Positions 28,664 to 37,820 of a stretch of 64,000 nt of DNA are shown piece by piece. The DNA is taken from positions 26,077 to 90,076 of the forward strand of contig NZ_JAHBBD010000010.1 in assembly GCF_019331775.1 (NCBI RefSeq), written 5' to 3'. Source of the stretch: Bifidobacterium phasiani (GTDB lineage Bacteria; Actinomycetota; Actinomycetes; Actinomycetales; Bifidobacteriaceae). A program made the translations under genes and the position numbers. A model generated the notes under the pieces. The model ran no database searches. It saw nothing but the letters and a program-made list of their open reading frames with translations, and was not told where the DNA came from. Numbering within the stretch: position 1 is the first letter of the stretch; each line of letters starts with the position of its first letter.

Positions 28664-29089
28664 ATGTCCAAGGACTCTTCGCATGGCGCGGCGCGCATCA
28701 TCGAGCACATCGTCCTTGCGGCCGCACTGGTCTGGGCCGCAGGCTGCACGCTCGTTTGGACGCAAACGGACATGCCCCGTCGCATCGTCGACGAGAAGTC
28801 CGCCGACGGCACGTGCGAGGTGACGGTCAGCGAACTCGGCTCGCCCGTGTTCTTCGGCCCCAGCGACATCAGGATCAGGGTCGCATGGGACACCGATCCG
28901 AACGTCATAGGGGACGAGAACGTCACACAGATCGAAACGACCCTGCGTAACGACGGGAAAACATTGAACGCGAGCAATTTCACCATCACATGGCGCGGCG
29001 ACGTTCCGACCGTCACCACCCATGGCGAGGAGCAGCCCGACCAAAGCTACACGTTCGACTGGAAGAACGTGTCTCACCGGTTTGAATGA
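28664..29089 (+). CDS. Membrane-anchored protein of unknown function
   Basis: A 141-residue protein with an N-terminal helix (IIEHIVLAAALVWAAGCTLVW), followed by an external beta-rich domain (DGTCEVTVSELGSPVFFGPSDIRIRV). The cysteine in AAGCTL is not a convincing lipobox. AAGGAT precedes the ATG. Composition is less GC-rich than core genes. No family is recognised. Confidence 0.65.
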   Translation: MSKDSSHGAARIIEHIVLAAALVWAAGCTLVWTQTDMPRRIVDEKSADGTCEVTVSELGSPVFFGPSDIRIRVAWDTDPNVIGDENVTQIETTLRNDGKTLNASNFTITWRGDVPTVTTHGEEQPDQSYTFDWKNVSHRFE

Positions 29090-29400
29090 TGCCGCTACCA
29101 GCGACCGAGGTTCGAGCGATCCGCAGATATGGCATCGATGATTCGGGCCTCGTTTGCAGACACGTCACGACTTGACGACTCATGCGCATGATGCGCATCA
29201 AAAAATATGGGATTCAAGGAAATCGAAAGACGTCCGCCGGAGGACGGATGACGATCGGCCGGGCACCGCGGCAGCCACTGCCAGTACGTGCGCCCAGCCA
29301 ACCCCGGACGCGCGACGGTTCCCGAGCGCTACGGCGACGTCGCCCCGGTCACGGTCCGCTCGATATGAAGGCAGGCCGGCATCGACGGAGGGAAGACGAC

Positions 29401-29547
29401 ATGAGGCCGGCAACCCCATCATCGCGATTCCGTGATGTCACCGTCCCCGCACGACTCGGCACCTGGGCCGATAAGCACGACGTCAACTACAGCGGCGTGC
29501 TGCGCGACGTCCTCGAACACCTGTACCGACAACCCGCCGCGGTCTAG
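29401..29547 (+). pseudogene. Short HicB C-terminus-like fragment
   Basis: A 48-codon frame with GGAGGGAAG before its ATG. Its second half (VTVPARLGTWADKHDVNYSGVL, then RDVLEHLYRQ) resembles the C-terminal ribbon-helix-helix part of HicB antitoxins, but the N-terminal HicB fold is absent and no HicA toxin gene is adjacent. It is either the remnant of a toxin-antitoxin locus or a stand-alone small DNA-binding protein. I favour a remnant. Confidence 0.4.
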
Positions 29548-30081
29548 CGAACACCCATCCGCCGAATGCGGCACCGGCGGCGCAACGACGCCATAGCATT
29601 CATTGGCGTGTCATGTGGCGTCTTCATGGGGTTACGGATCGGAGTATGGGCCTTAGGCTCGGAGTTGAGGTCGCGGCCGCAAGCGCATCGGGTGCGGCCC
29701 GCATTCCCGGCGGCAGGCGAGGCCCCCGAGCGTCACATCCGGCTTGTCCCGCGGGCGGGTCGGGGCCCGACGGCGCAGGATTCGACGCGTCGCACTCCAA
29801 CGCCTGTCCGACGACGGGGCTGGCCCCGCGGTCCGGCTGCTGTCCGGCGGCCGTCGGCGTCGGTTTTGGTTGATAAACAACAAGGCGACTGCGTTTTAGC
29901 AGACGCTGGGCGATTCCCAGTGTCGGTTCGGTAGCACACGTGCCGCCGCAAGTGCTACCGAACCGACGCCCGGACGAAAGACGGCCTCGACACGCTCGGC
30001 GAGACCATGACGGAGATGCTCGAAACGGATGACGTGGTCAAACGGGGTCACACGCCGTGACCACGGCAGGCCAATACGACG
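29548..30081. other. 534-base stretch without a supportable gene
   Basis: It holds a perfect inverted repeat (29922-29967) and, on the plus strand, a short frame ending at 30059 (TDARTKDGLDTLGETMTEML, then ETDDVVKRGHTP) that looks like the tail of a protein but has an in-frame stop upstream. The 29090-29400 stretch before it is also gene-poor. Together these look like decayed acquired DNA next to the tRNA-Ala genes. Confidence 0.45.
29922..29967. repeat. Perfect 16-bp inverted repeat
   Basis: GTCGGTTCGGTAGCAC at 29922-29937 and its exact complement at 29952-29967, separated by 14 bases. It is not followed by a T-run and is not next to a recognisable gene end. Confidence 0.75.
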
Positions 30082-30106
30082 AAACCCCTTGCAATGCAAG
30101 GGGTTT
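30082..30106 (-). terminator. Terminator of the tRNA-Ala genes
   Basis: AAACCCCTTGC and its complement flank a 3-base loop. On the minus strand the stem ends in GGGGTTT, 17 bases beyond the tRNA 3' end. Confidence 0.75.
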
Positions 30107-30122
30107 CACACTCTCGTAATCG

Positions 30123-30195
30123 TGGAGCTAAGGGGATTCGAACCCCTGACCCTCTCCATGCCATGGAGATGCGCTACCAGCTGCGCCATAGCCCC
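30123..30195 (-). tRNA. tRNA-Ala (GGC), copy 1
   Basis: A 73-nt cloverleaf: acceptor GGGGCTA/TAGCTCC, anticodon loop ATGGCAT (anticodon GGC), T-loop TTCGAAT. CCA is not encoded. It is identical to the copy at 30271-30343. Confidence 0.95.
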
Positions 30196-30270
30196 GTATT
30201 CTGTTATCGGCCCGCAGGAGTTGCGAAAACCCGCTGCGAGTCCGTGGCGAAACCCGTGGGCTTCGCTTCG

Positions 30271-30343
30271 TGGAGCTAAGGGGATTCGAACCCCTGACCC
30301 TCTCCATGCCATGGAGATGCGCTACCAGCTGCGCCATAGCCCC
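30271..30343 (-). tRNA. tRNA-Ala (GGC), copy 2
   Basis: Identical in sequence to copy 1, 75 bases upstream of it on the same strand, so the pair is probably one transcript from the promoter at 30379-30407. Confidence 0.95.
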
Positions 30344-30378
30344 AATCTGTAGTTATCAGCTCCTCACGAGCCTTAGAT

Positions 30379-30407
30379 ACATTACAACACGGTTTTCAAA
30401 ACGGCAA
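30379..30407 (-). promoter_or_regulatory. Promoter of the tRNA-Ala pair
   Basis: Reading the minus strand, TTGCCG (30402-30407) and TAATGT (30379-30384) have a 17-base spacer and lie 36 bases before the tRNA 5' end. The rest of the gene-free stretch 30344-30705 shows nothing else that I can support. Confidence 0.65.
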
Positions 30408-30705
30408 ATCAGGCGTGTCGCCTTATGCGAGTAGGGCGGACGGCCCTCGCCGTCGCCCCGTGCGACGCCCCCGACGACGCCGATCCCACGTATCCGGGCG
30501 CCGGCTTGGGCAGGCATGTCCCCGTGCGGCACCCGGCGCGCCCGGCACCGGTCCGACGGGCGCGGACGCGGAGATACTCTGCAGATATGCTGACGGTCAC
30601 GCAGGCACCGGTCCAACGTACGCAGGCACGGACACCAGGCGTTGGCGCGATATTACGGGAGATGACCTTGCCCGCCGAACGCAACCGGCGGATACGCCGT
30701 CTCGA

Positions 30706-32001
30706 CTACGCCGCGCCGCCGGTTGCGCTTCCCGCGGCGCCGCTGATCCCGGTGCCGGACGACGACCCGGACGTCGCACCGGACGAGCCGGACGAGCCGG
30801 ACGAACCAGACGACCCCGACGATCCGGCCGACCCGGACGTGCCGCCCGACCCCGTCGACCCGGACGATCCCGACGATCCGCCGGTCGACCCGTCCGTGGA
30901 GCCCGAGGTATCGCCCGATGTCCCGCCGGACGTGCCACCGGAGGTGCCGCCCGACGTGCCCTGGTCGCCGGAGGTGCCGCCGGTCCCGTCCGTGCCGCCC
31001 GTGGTGCCGTCGCCCGTCGTGCCGCCCGCGGATCCGTCGGTGGCGCCGGTGCCGTCCGACGAGCCGGAACCGGATCCGGAGTCGGTGGACGTGCCGTCGT
31101 CGCCGTTCTGCGACCCATCGGTGGCACCGCCGTCGGTCCGGCCGTCGGTCCCGTCGGCGCTGTCGGTGTCGGTGCGCCCGTCCGTCTCGCCGTCCGTGGG
31201 TGTGCCGCCGGTCTCGTCGGCGCCGTCGTCGGCGGGGGCCTGCCGCGAGGTGTCCACCCAGTCCCGCACCACGGTGTCGGTGCCCTGGCCGTCGGTCACC
31301 AGCATGACCACGGCCGCGCTCGCCCCCACGGCCAGCAGCGCGCTGACCACCGCCACGGCCAGCGCGATGCGGCGGTTGCGCCGCTTGTCCGCCGGCCGCG
31401 TCGCCGCCGCGGTTGTGCGGACGGACGACATACCCGTGGCGTGTCCGCCGGAGGCGACGGTGCGCCCACCGGAGGCGACGGTACGCCCGCCGGCCGCCGG
31501 CATCGCCGCCGTGCGCTCCCCCGCGGACGCGCCGGAAGCCAGCACCGCGGTGCGGTCGCCACCGGCGGCGTCCGCCATGACGGTGGTCGTCTCGCCGGTC
31601 GCGGCATCGCCATGCGCCATGACGGTCGTCTCGCCGGCGGCCAGCACCGCGGTGCGTGCAGCGTCGTCCGCGTTGTCGCCGATCACCGCCGTGCGCTCCC
31701 CCGCGGACGCACCCGTCGAGGCGACGACGCGCGCCCCGGCGGAGTCCGCCCCGGTCTCGCCGTCCTCGGATCCGTCGTCGTTCTGCGACAGGAACGGCGC
31801 CGCGTTCTGGATCTTCTCCGACGACGCCCTGATCATGTTCTGATAGACCTGCGAGGCCACGGCCGAGACGATGGAACCGACCGCCGTGCCGATCACCGAG
31901 CCGGCGATGCCGATCTTCGCCGACAGCAGGAACGAGGTGACCGCGGCCAGCGCCCCCGCGCTGAGCTGGGTCACGGAAATGCCCTTGAAGAAATTCCTCA
32001 C
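30706..32001 (-). CDS. Membrane protein with long Ser/Gly/Thr/Asp-rich tail
   Basis: About 431 residues, function unknown. The N-terminus has a hydrophobic region with small residues (KIGIAGSVIGTAVGSIVSAVA), then an Ala/Thr-rich stretch with repeated GERTAV/AGERTA strings, a basic patch (PADKRRNRRIA), one clear membrane helix (VVSALLAVGASAAVVMLV), and a tail of about 200 residues almost entirely Ser, Gly, Thr and Asp. The tail is probably outside the cell and may span or decorate the wall. The start is a GTG without a good ribosome site; a GTG 27 bases downstream after AAGGGC is an alternative. Confidence 0.65.
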   Translation of the reverse strand: MRNFFKGISVTQLSAGALAAVTSFLLSAKIGIAGSVIGTAVGSIVSAVASQVYQNMIRASSEKIQNAAPFLSQNDDGSEDGETGADSAGARVVASTGASAGERTAVIGDNADDAARTAVLAAGETTVMAHGDAATGETTTVMADAAGGDRTAVLASGASAGERTAAMPAAGGRTVASGGRTVASGGHATGMSSVRTTAAATRPADKRRNRRIALAVAVVSALLAVGASAAVVMLVTDGQGTDTVVRDWVDTSRQAPADDGADETGGTPTDGETDGRTDTDSADGTDGRTDGGATDGSQNGDDGTSTDSGSGSGSSDGTGATDGSAGGTTGDGTTGGTDGTGGTSGDQGTSGGTSGGTSGGTSGDTSGSTDGSTGGSSGSSGSTGSGGTSGSAGSSGSSGSSGSSGSSGATSGSSSGTGISGAAGSATGGAA

Positions 32002-32235
32002 GCCACATGACGATAAACGACCGGCTCGGGAACACGCTGAGAATCACAGGGTTTCCACGGCCTTGTCACCGGACCGTCACATTTCCTCGCCATGAGCGAA
32101 CGCGAACGAGCGCGTATGGGCGCGGGCATCGCCCTCGTGTGTCGGTACCGTGCCCATCGCCCCGTCCGTGTGGCGCGGCAGCCGCGACGCGGTAGATTCG
32201 ACATAGCGTATCCCGGACATCGCAGGGGGCCGACC

Positions 32236-33006
32236 ATGGTACAGCAGCACGCCGCGCATCACAGCACCGAACCGGGCGTCGTCCGGCGCCGGCGCCGATG
32301 GCCGTTCGCCGTGACGGCGGCCGTCGTACTCGTCGCGGCGGCATTGGCCGTCTGGTTCCTGGCCCTGCATCCGCAGGGGCGCCACTCCCCCGATCCGGAC
32401 GTCTCGCGGCGCTACCCGGTCGCGGTCAGCCCGGTGGACTTCGACGGCGACGGCGTCGACGACTACGCCGACATCCTCGCCGGGGCCCGCAAGGACGCCG
32501 AGGCCGCGCCCGCCTACGACGACGGGTACTATCAGGGCGGCTATCCGCCGGCGGACCGCGGCGCGTGCACGGATGTGGTCTGGCGCGCGTTCGCCGAGGC
32601 CGGATACGACCTCAAGGCCATGGTGGACGCCGACATCGCCGCCGACCCGGCCTCGTACGCGGCCGTGGCGCCGAGCCCCGACCCGAACATCGACTTCCGG
32701 CGCACCGGCGTGCTCGACGTGTTCTTCTCGAAGTACGCCCTGTCGCTGACCACCGACATAACCGACTCGGGCGCCTGGCAGGGCGGGGACATCGTCGTCT
32801 TCGAGCACACCAGGCACATCGGCGTGGTCTCGGACACGCGCGACGCGGACGGCACGGCGTTCGTGATCCACAACATGGGTCAGAAGGAACGGGAGAACGA
32901 CTATCTGGCGTTCCGCACGCATATGGAGGTGACCGGCCACTACCGGTTCGACGCCTCGCAGGTCCCCGCCGACGTGCTCGTCGCCTGGACCGGCCAGCAG
33001 GGCTGA
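32236..33006 (+). CDS. DUF1287 protein, membrane-anchored
   Basis: About 256 residues. A basic N-terminus and membrane helix (FAVTAAVVLVAAALAVWFL) precede a DUF1287 domain with the typical YYQGGYPPADRGACTDVVWR, then QGGDIVVFEHTRHIGVVSD and VIHNMGQ. The cysteine (ACTDV) and histidine (RHIGVV) recall the NlpC/P60-like papain fold, so a cell-wall hydrolase role is possible but unproven. AGGGGG precedes the ATG. Confidence 0.87.
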   Translation: MVQQHAAHHSTEPGVVRRRRRWPFAVTAAVVLVAAALAVWFLALHPQGRHSPDPDVSRRYPVAVSPVDFDGDGVDDYADILAGARKDAEAAPAYDDGYYQGGYPPADRGACTDVVWRAFAEAGYDLKAMVDADIAADPASYAAVAPSPDPNIDFRRTGVLDVFFSKYALSLTTDITDSGAWQGGDIVVFEHTRHIGVVSDTRDADGTAFVIHNMGQKERENDYLAFRTHMEVTGHYRFDASQVPADVLVAWTGQQG

Positions 33007-33229
33007 CCGCCAGGGGGCCGGCGTCGGGCTGCCGGCGCGGCGATGGCGATCCTCAGCGTCGGCGATCCGACGGCACCGGTGATCAGCCGGTCCCGGTCCG
33101 TGGAAATCATCCGGTCGCAGCGTCCCCGCGACACCGTAATCGCGAGGAGTCGCACCGAACCGGTTCAACGCAGCCGCCTCAACGAACGGGTCGGCGAACG
33201 ACCTGAGAATCCCGCCTGCGGCCCCGCAC

Positions 33230-33931
33230 TCAGCCGAGGTCGGGATGCTCCCACTGCGGGGTGTCGGCGACGGCCGGGCCGTGGTTGTATTCCATGAGCC
33301 GCCAGCGCACCGACCCGTCGCTCAGGTCGAGCGGCACCAGGCGCGCCCAGTGCGCGTTGCGCATCGACAGCAGGGTCGCGAAATCCGGGAACGCCTCGCT
33401 GATGCCGAGCATCGTCTGCAGCGTCTGGGAGATCCACGCCCCGTGCGAGAACACGAACAGGTCGGTGTCCTCGCCGCCCCGCGCGGCCCATTCACGCAGC
33501 GCCTCGACGCCGCGGCGGCCGACCTCGGTCTTCGCCTCGGCGCCGTGCCGCATCTCGCCGCCGCGGAACTCTGCCCAGGACCGGTAGTCCTCGGGGTAGC
33601 GCTCGGCCAGCTCGCTGACCGGCATGCCGTCCCAGTCGCCGAAGCTGCGCTCGCGCACGCGGGCGTCCGGATGCACCTCGAGGCCCAGCGGATCGGCGAA
33701 GGCGTGCGCGGTCGCCGCGGCCCGCCCCAAGTCCGAGCACACGACGATGCGCCGGGTGACGACCGGGCGCTCCTCGACGTACAGGCGCCGCAGCGTCTCG
33801 GCGGTGCGCTCGGCCTGCCAGACGCCGACCTCGTCGAGCGGGATGTCGACCTGGCCCTGCAGGCGGTGCGCCGCGTTGTACGAGGTGCGGCCGTGGCGGA
33901 TCAGGAATATCGAACGGACGTGACGGCTCAT
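33230..33931 (-). CDS. Histidine phosphatase-family protein
   Basis: About 233 residues with LIRHGRTSYN at the N-terminus, FGDWDGM in the middle and the second histidine in FSHGAW. It follows rsfS with an ATGA overlap, a linkage typical of actinobacteria, where this gene is often annotated as phosphoglycerate mutase. It is paralogous to 11204-12028, sharing SMRNAHWARL and WRLMEYNHGP at the C-terminus. Substrate unknown. Confidence 0.9.
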   Translation of the reverse strand: MSRHVRSIFLIRHGRTSYNAAHRLQGQVDIPLDEVGVWQAERTAETLRRLYVEERPVVTRRIVVCSDLGRAAATAHAFADPLGLEVHPDARVRERSFGDWDGMPVSELAERYPEDYRSWAEFRGGEMRHGAEAKTEVGRRGVEALREWAARGGEDTDLFVFSHGAWISQTLQTMLGISEAFPDFATLLSMRNAHWARLVPLDLSDGSVRWRLMEYNHGPAVADTPQWEHPDLG

Positions 33932-34305
33932 GACTCCTCCGGGTGCTCGAGTTCCAGCGCGACGACCGGGCGGTCGCGCCACAGGCGCTCCAGCCCGTAG
34001 TAGTCGCGGGACTCCTGGTGCATGACGTGGATCACGAAGTCGCCGTAGTCGAGCAGCACCCACTGCCCCTCGGTCAGCCCCTCGCGCGAGCGCGGCGAGA
34101 GCCGGGCCTTGAGGTAGAGGTCCTTCTCGACCTCCTCGGCGACGGCGAGCACCTGGCGCTCGTTCGAGGCGGAGGCGATCATCATGATCTCGGTGATGGC
34201 GAGCAGGTCGGACACGTCGAAGGCGACGATGTCGCCGGCCTTGACGCGGTCGGCGGCCGCGGCCGCGATGCGGACGGCGTCGATGGAGGACTGCAGTGCG
34301 GGCAT
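33928..34305 (-). CDS. rsfS: Ribosome silencing factor RsfS
   Basis: A 125-residue RsfS/Iojap protein. It binds ribosomal protein uL14 and blocks subunit joining when nutrients are short. Family strings are VAFDVSDLLAITEIMMIASA, GQWVLLDYGDFVIHVM and REYYGLE-type ending (RDYYGLERLW). Length is typical. It lies 3 bases downstream of glmU and overlaps the phosphatase, forming a three-gene unit. Confidence 0.95.
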   Translation of the reverse strand: MPALQSSIDAVRIAAAAADRVKAGDIVAFDVSDLLAITEIMMIASASNERQVLAVAEEVEKDLYLKARLSPRSREGLTEGQWVLLDYGDFVIHVMHQESRDYYGLERLWRDRPVVALELEHPEES

Positions 34306-34308
34306 GGC

Positions 34309-35691
34309 TCAGCGCTCCCAGGCGGGCTTCCAGCCCTCGACGACGTGCTGCGTGTTCTCGGAGTAGGCCATCGAGCCGTCCGGCACGGCGTGGCGCACGA
34401 CGGACCCGGCGCCGGTGGTCACGTCATCGCCGACCTCGACCGGCGCGACGAACAGGTTGCCGGCCCCGACATGCACGTTGGAGCCGATGCGGGTTCGGTT
34501 CTTGTGCACGCCGTCGTAGTTCGCGGTGATCGTGCCGCCGCCGATGTTGGTGTCCTCGCCGAGTTCGGCGTCGCCCACGTAGCTCAGGTGCGGCACCTTG
34601 GTGCGCTCTCCGATGCGCGCGTTCTTCATCTCGACGAACGCGCCGGCCTTGGTGTGCTCGCCGAGCTCGTTGCCCGGACGCAGGTAGGTCCACGGGCCGA
34701 TCGTGGCGTGCGCGCCGATGTGCGTTCCCTGGACGCGGGAGCGCTCCACGGTGGCGCCGGCGTCGACGGTCGCGTCGATCAGCGTGGTGTACGGGCCGAC
34801 CACGGCCCCCTCGCCGACGACGGTGCGCCCCTGCAGGAACGAGCCGGGCAGCACGGTCACGTCGCGCGACAGCTCGACGTCGTCCTCGATCCACGTGGTC
34901 TCCGGGTCGAGGATGGTCACGCCCTCGCGCATCCAGCGCTCGCACACGCGGCGGTTGTGCTGCCGGGAGAGCGTGGCGAGCTGCACGCGGTCGTTGACGC
35001 CCTCCACGCTCAGCGGGTCGGGCGCGGCGAACGCGCCGACGGTGCCGTCGGCCTTCGCGGTCTCCAGCGCGTCGGTCAGGTAGAACTCGCCCTGCGCGTT
35101 GTTCGAGTCGAGCCCGGCGATCGCCTTGGCCAGCACGGCGGCGTCGAACACGTACACCGAGGTGTTGACCTCGTGCACGGCCAGCTCGCTGCTGTTGGCG
35201 TCGCGCTGCTCGACGATGCGCAGCACGTTGCCCTCGCGGTCGCGGATGATGCGGCCGTAGCCGGTGGGGTCGTCGAGCATGGTGGTGAGCACGGTCGCGC
35301 CGTTGCCGCTGTCCTCGTGGAAGGCGAGCAGGTCGCGCAGCGTGGCGGCGTCCAGCAGCGGCATGTCCGAGGCGGCGATGAGCACCGGGCCGGTCAGCGG
35401 GCCGTCGGCGGCCAGCTGGTCCATCGCGCACTGCACGGCGCGGCCGGTGCCCGGCACGTCGTCCTGGCCGACGATGACGACGTCGTCGCGGTACGAGCGC
35501 GCGGCCCGGGCGACGCGTTCGGCCTGGTAATGCACGACGACGGCGAGCGTGTCGGGGTCGAGCGCCGAGACGGACGCCATCACGCGTTCGAGAAAGGTCT
35601 TGCCGGCGAAGGTGTGGAGCACCTTCGGGGTGGTGGAACGCATGCGGGTGCCCTCGCCGGCGGCAAGGATGATCGCGGCGGATAATGCCAT
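34309..35691 (-). CDS. glmU: Bifunctional GlmU (GlcN-1-P acetyltransferase / GlcNAc-1-P uridylyltransferase)
   Basis: About 460 residues making UDP-GlcNAc for peptidoglycan. The N-terminal pyrophosphorylase domain has LAAGEGTRMRSTTPKVLH and GYGRIIRD; the C-terminal left-handed beta-helix has hexapeptide repeats and the acetyltransferase region NYDGVHKNRTRIGSNVHVG. The ATG at 35689-35691 is preceded by GGGAG. A longer upstream frame would run into the tRNA-Gln gene. It heads the glmU-rsfS-phosphatase unit. Confidence 0.97.
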   Translation of the reverse strand: MALSAAIILAAGEGTRMRSTTPKVLHTFAGKTFLERVMASVSALDPDTLAVVVHYQAERVARAARSYRDDVVIVGQDDVPGTGRAVQCAMDQLAADGPLTGPVLIAASDMPLLDAATLRDLLAFHEDSGNGATVLTTMLDDPTGYGRIIRDREGNVLRIVEQRDANSSELAVHEVNTSVYVFDAAVLAKAIAGLDSNNAQGEFYLTDALETAKADGTVGAFAAPDPLSVEGVNDRVQLATLSRQHNRRVCERWMREGVTILDPETTWIEDDVELSRDVTVLPGSFLQGRTVVGEGAVVGPYTTLIDATVDAGATVERSRVQGTHIGAHATIGPWTYLRPGNELGEHTKAGAFVEMKNARIGERTKVPHLSYVGDAELGEDTNIGGGTITANYDGVHKNRTRIGSNVHVGAGNLFVAPVEVGDDVTTGAGSVVRHAVPDGSMAYSENTQHVVEGWKPAWER

Positions 35692-35767
35692 GTGGTGTGT
35701 CTCCCATTCCTCGTGGACTCGCTTGCGGGGCGACGGCCGCGAGGGGCGCCGCCCCGGCTTTCGCAGG

Positions 35768-35838
35768 CTCCCCCACCTGGACTCGAACCAAGACAAAGGG
35801 TTCCAAAGACCCGTGTGCTGCCATTACACCATGGGGGA
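35768..35838 (-). tRNA. tRNA-Gln (TTG)
   Basis: A 71-nt cloverleaf with acceptor TCCCCCA/TGGGGGA, anticodon loop CTTTGGA (anticodon TTG) and T-loop TTCGAGT. It lies between prs and glmU. Confidence 0.92.
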
Positions 35839-35914
35839 TCGGCGGGACTGGGTCCCGCCACGTGTTCATTATGCCATACCGCCGGACTTCGTCAAACGGC
35901 GTGGCGGTCGGCCG

Positions 35915-36937
35915 TCAGGCGAACAGGAAGCCCTGGCCGTGGTGCTCGGGGTACGTGTCGAACAGCTCGGCGACCGAGCCGTCCTCGAACACGGCGCGGA
36001 TGGCGCTGGCCAGCAGCGGCGCGATCGAGAGCACGGTCAGGCCGTCCCAGCGCTTCTCCTCCGGGATCGGCACGGTGTCGGTGAGCACGACCTCGCGGGC
36101 GCCGCTCTCCTTGAGCCGGTCGACGGCCGGGCCGGAGAGCACGCCGTGCGTGGCGACGACGGTGACGGACTTCGCGCCGGACTCGCGCAGCACCTTGCAT
36201 GCCCCCGCGATGGTGCCGGCGGTGTCGATGAGGTCGTCGACCAGCACGCAGTCCTTGCCCTCGACCTCGCCGACCACGCGGTTGGACACGGCGTGGTTCG
36301 GCCGCGTGATGTCGCGGGTCTTGTGCACGAAGGCGAGCGGGCCGCCGCCCAGGCGCTGCGCCCACTGCTCGGCCACGCGGATGCGGCCGGCGTCCGGCGA
36401 GACGACGGCGACGTTGTCCAGATGGCCGCCGAAGCGGTCGCGGATGTAGTCGACGAGCACCGGCATCGCGATCAGGTGGTCGACCGGGCCGTCGAAGAAG
36501 CCCTGGGACTGCGCGGCGTGCAGGTCGACCGACATGATGCGGTCGGCGCCGGCGGTCTTGAGCAGGTCGAACACCAGGCGGCAGGAGATCGGCTCGCGGC
36601 CGCGGTGCTTCTTGTCCTGGCGCGAGTAGCCGAGCAGCGGGCACACGGCGGTGATCGAGCGGGCGGAGGCGCGCTTGAGCGCGTCGATCATGATGAGCTG
36701 CTCCATAATCGCCTTGTTCACCGGGTTGGCGTGGGTCTGCAGCACGAACACGTCGGCGCCACGGACCGATTCGGTGTAGCGCACGTACATCTCGCCGTTC
36801 GCGAAGTCGTAGGCCGTGGTCTCCAGCACGTCGATGCCGAGCTGCTCGGCCACGTCCGCCGCCAGCTTGGGATGCGCCCTGCCTGTGACGAGGATGAGGT
36901 TTTTATCGGGATGCCCTGTAAGGATTGCGCTCACCAT
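35915..36937 (-). CDS. prs: Ribose-phosphate pyrophosphokinase
   Basis: A 340-residue PRPP synthase that supplies nucleotide, His, Trp and NAD synthesis. Landmarks are the ATP-binding CPLLGYSRQDKKHRGREP, the metal-binding DLHAAQSQGFF and the PRPP loop VLVDDLIDTAGT. The ATG at 36935-36937 has GGAG just upstream, and this ribosome site overlaps a 12-base perfect palindrome. Length is slightly above the E. coli enzyme. Confidence 0.97.
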   Translation of the reverse strand: MVSAILTGHPDKNLILVTGRAHPKLAADVAEQLGIDVLETTAYDFANGEMYVRYTESVRGADVFVLQTHANPVNKAIMEQLIMIDALKRASARSITAVCPLLGYSRQDKKHRGREPISCRLVFDLLKTAGADRIMSVDLHAAQSQGFFDGPVDHLIAMPVLVDYIRDRFGGHLDNVAVVSPDAGRIRVAEQWAQRLGGGPLAFVHKTRDITRPNHAVSNRVVGEVEGKDCVLVDDLIDTAGTIAGACKVLRESGAKSVTVVATHGVLSGPAVDRLKESGAREVVLTDTVPIPEEKRWDGLTVLSIAPLLASAIRAVFEDGSVAELFDTYPEHHGQGFLFA

Positions 36938-36941
36938 ATCT

Positions 36942-36953
36942 CCAAACGTTTGG
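36942..36953. promoter_or_regulatory. Palindrome CCAAACGTTTGG over the prs ribosome site
   Basis: A perfect 12-base palindrome with a central CG, the form typical of LacI-family operators and matching the core of the E. coli PurR box (CAAACGTTTG). It starts 5 bases upstream of the prs ATG and shares bases with its ribosome site, so a bound repressor or a fold could limit translation or transcription. Confidence 0.5.
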
Positions 36954-37064
36954 TCGCTGAAGTGGACTCAGCCCAGTCTAACCATGTGCTGCGACGTGCG
37001 ACACGGCCCCGGCGCCTCCGGCCGGAACCGCCGTGAGAGCGTTCACATCGGCGTTCTGGCGCGC

Positions 37065-37820
37065 CTAGCTCGCCGACCGGTTGCGGTACAGACCGTGCTT
37101 GCCGATGTACTGGACCACGCCGTCGGGCACGAGGTACCACACCGGCTCGTCGTGGGCCGCGCGCCGGCGCACGTCGGTCGAGGAGATCGCCAGAGCCGGG
37201 ATCTCCAGCGTGTCGACGCGGCCCTCGGGGATGGGCGCGTGCTCGGCGCCCGAATAGCCCGGTCTCGTCACGGCCACGAAGTGCGCCAGCGCCCACATCT
37301 GGTCGGCGTCCTTCCATTCCATGATCTCGGCCACGGCGTCCGCGCCGGTGATGAAGAACAGCTCGGCGTCGGGGTGCTGGGCGCGGATGTCGCGCAGCGT
37401 GTCGATCGTGTAGGTGATGCCGGGGCGGTCGATGTCGACGCGCGACACCGTGAACTTCGGGTTCGACGCGGTGGCGATCACCGTCATCAGATAGCGGTCC
37501 TCGGCGTTGGTCACGTGCTTGTCGAGCTTGAACACCGGCCGGCCGGTCGGCACGAAGATCACCTCGTCCAGGTCGTACACCCAGGAGACCTCGGATGCCG
37601 CGACGAGATGCCCGTTGTGGATCGGGTCGAAGGTGCCGCCCATGATGCCGATGCGCGGCCGGCTGTGCCAGTTGCCGCGGGCGGAGAGCCGCCCGGTGCC
37701 GCGGGTGCGGACGGTCTGCACGCCCTCCGGCCGGGTCGACAGGTCCGACATGCGCCGCTCCGGCTCGCCGGACGGCCCCGCGACGGCGCCGACCGGGCCG
37801 GCGGCCCCGTGTCCGTTCAC
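37065..37820 (-). CDS. nadD: Nicotinate-nucleotide adenylyltransferase NadD
   Basis: A NadD enzyme converting NaMN to NaAD in NAD synthesis: [15 protein letters not shown] near the N-terminus, [15 protein letters not shown] in the middle and ISSTDVRRR near the end. The GTG at 37818-37820 overlaps the upstream stop (GTGA) and has GGGGAGGGG before it, giving 251 residues; an ATG at 37749-37751 with GGAG is an alternative (228 residues). It is in an operon with proA and the gene between them. Confidence 0.93.
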   Translation of the reverse strand: MNGHGAAGPVGAVAGPSGEPERRMSDLSTRPEGVQTVRTRGTGRLSARGNWHSRPRIGIMGGTFDPIHNGHLVAASEVSWVYDLDEVIFVPTGRPVFKLDKHVTNAEDRYLMTVIATASNPKFTVSRVDIDRPGITYTIDTLRDIRAQHPDAELFFITGADAVAEIMEWKDADQMWALAHFVAVTRPGYSGAEHAPIPEGRVDTLEIPALAISSTDVRRRAAHDEPVWYLVPDGVVQYIGKHGLYRNRSAS

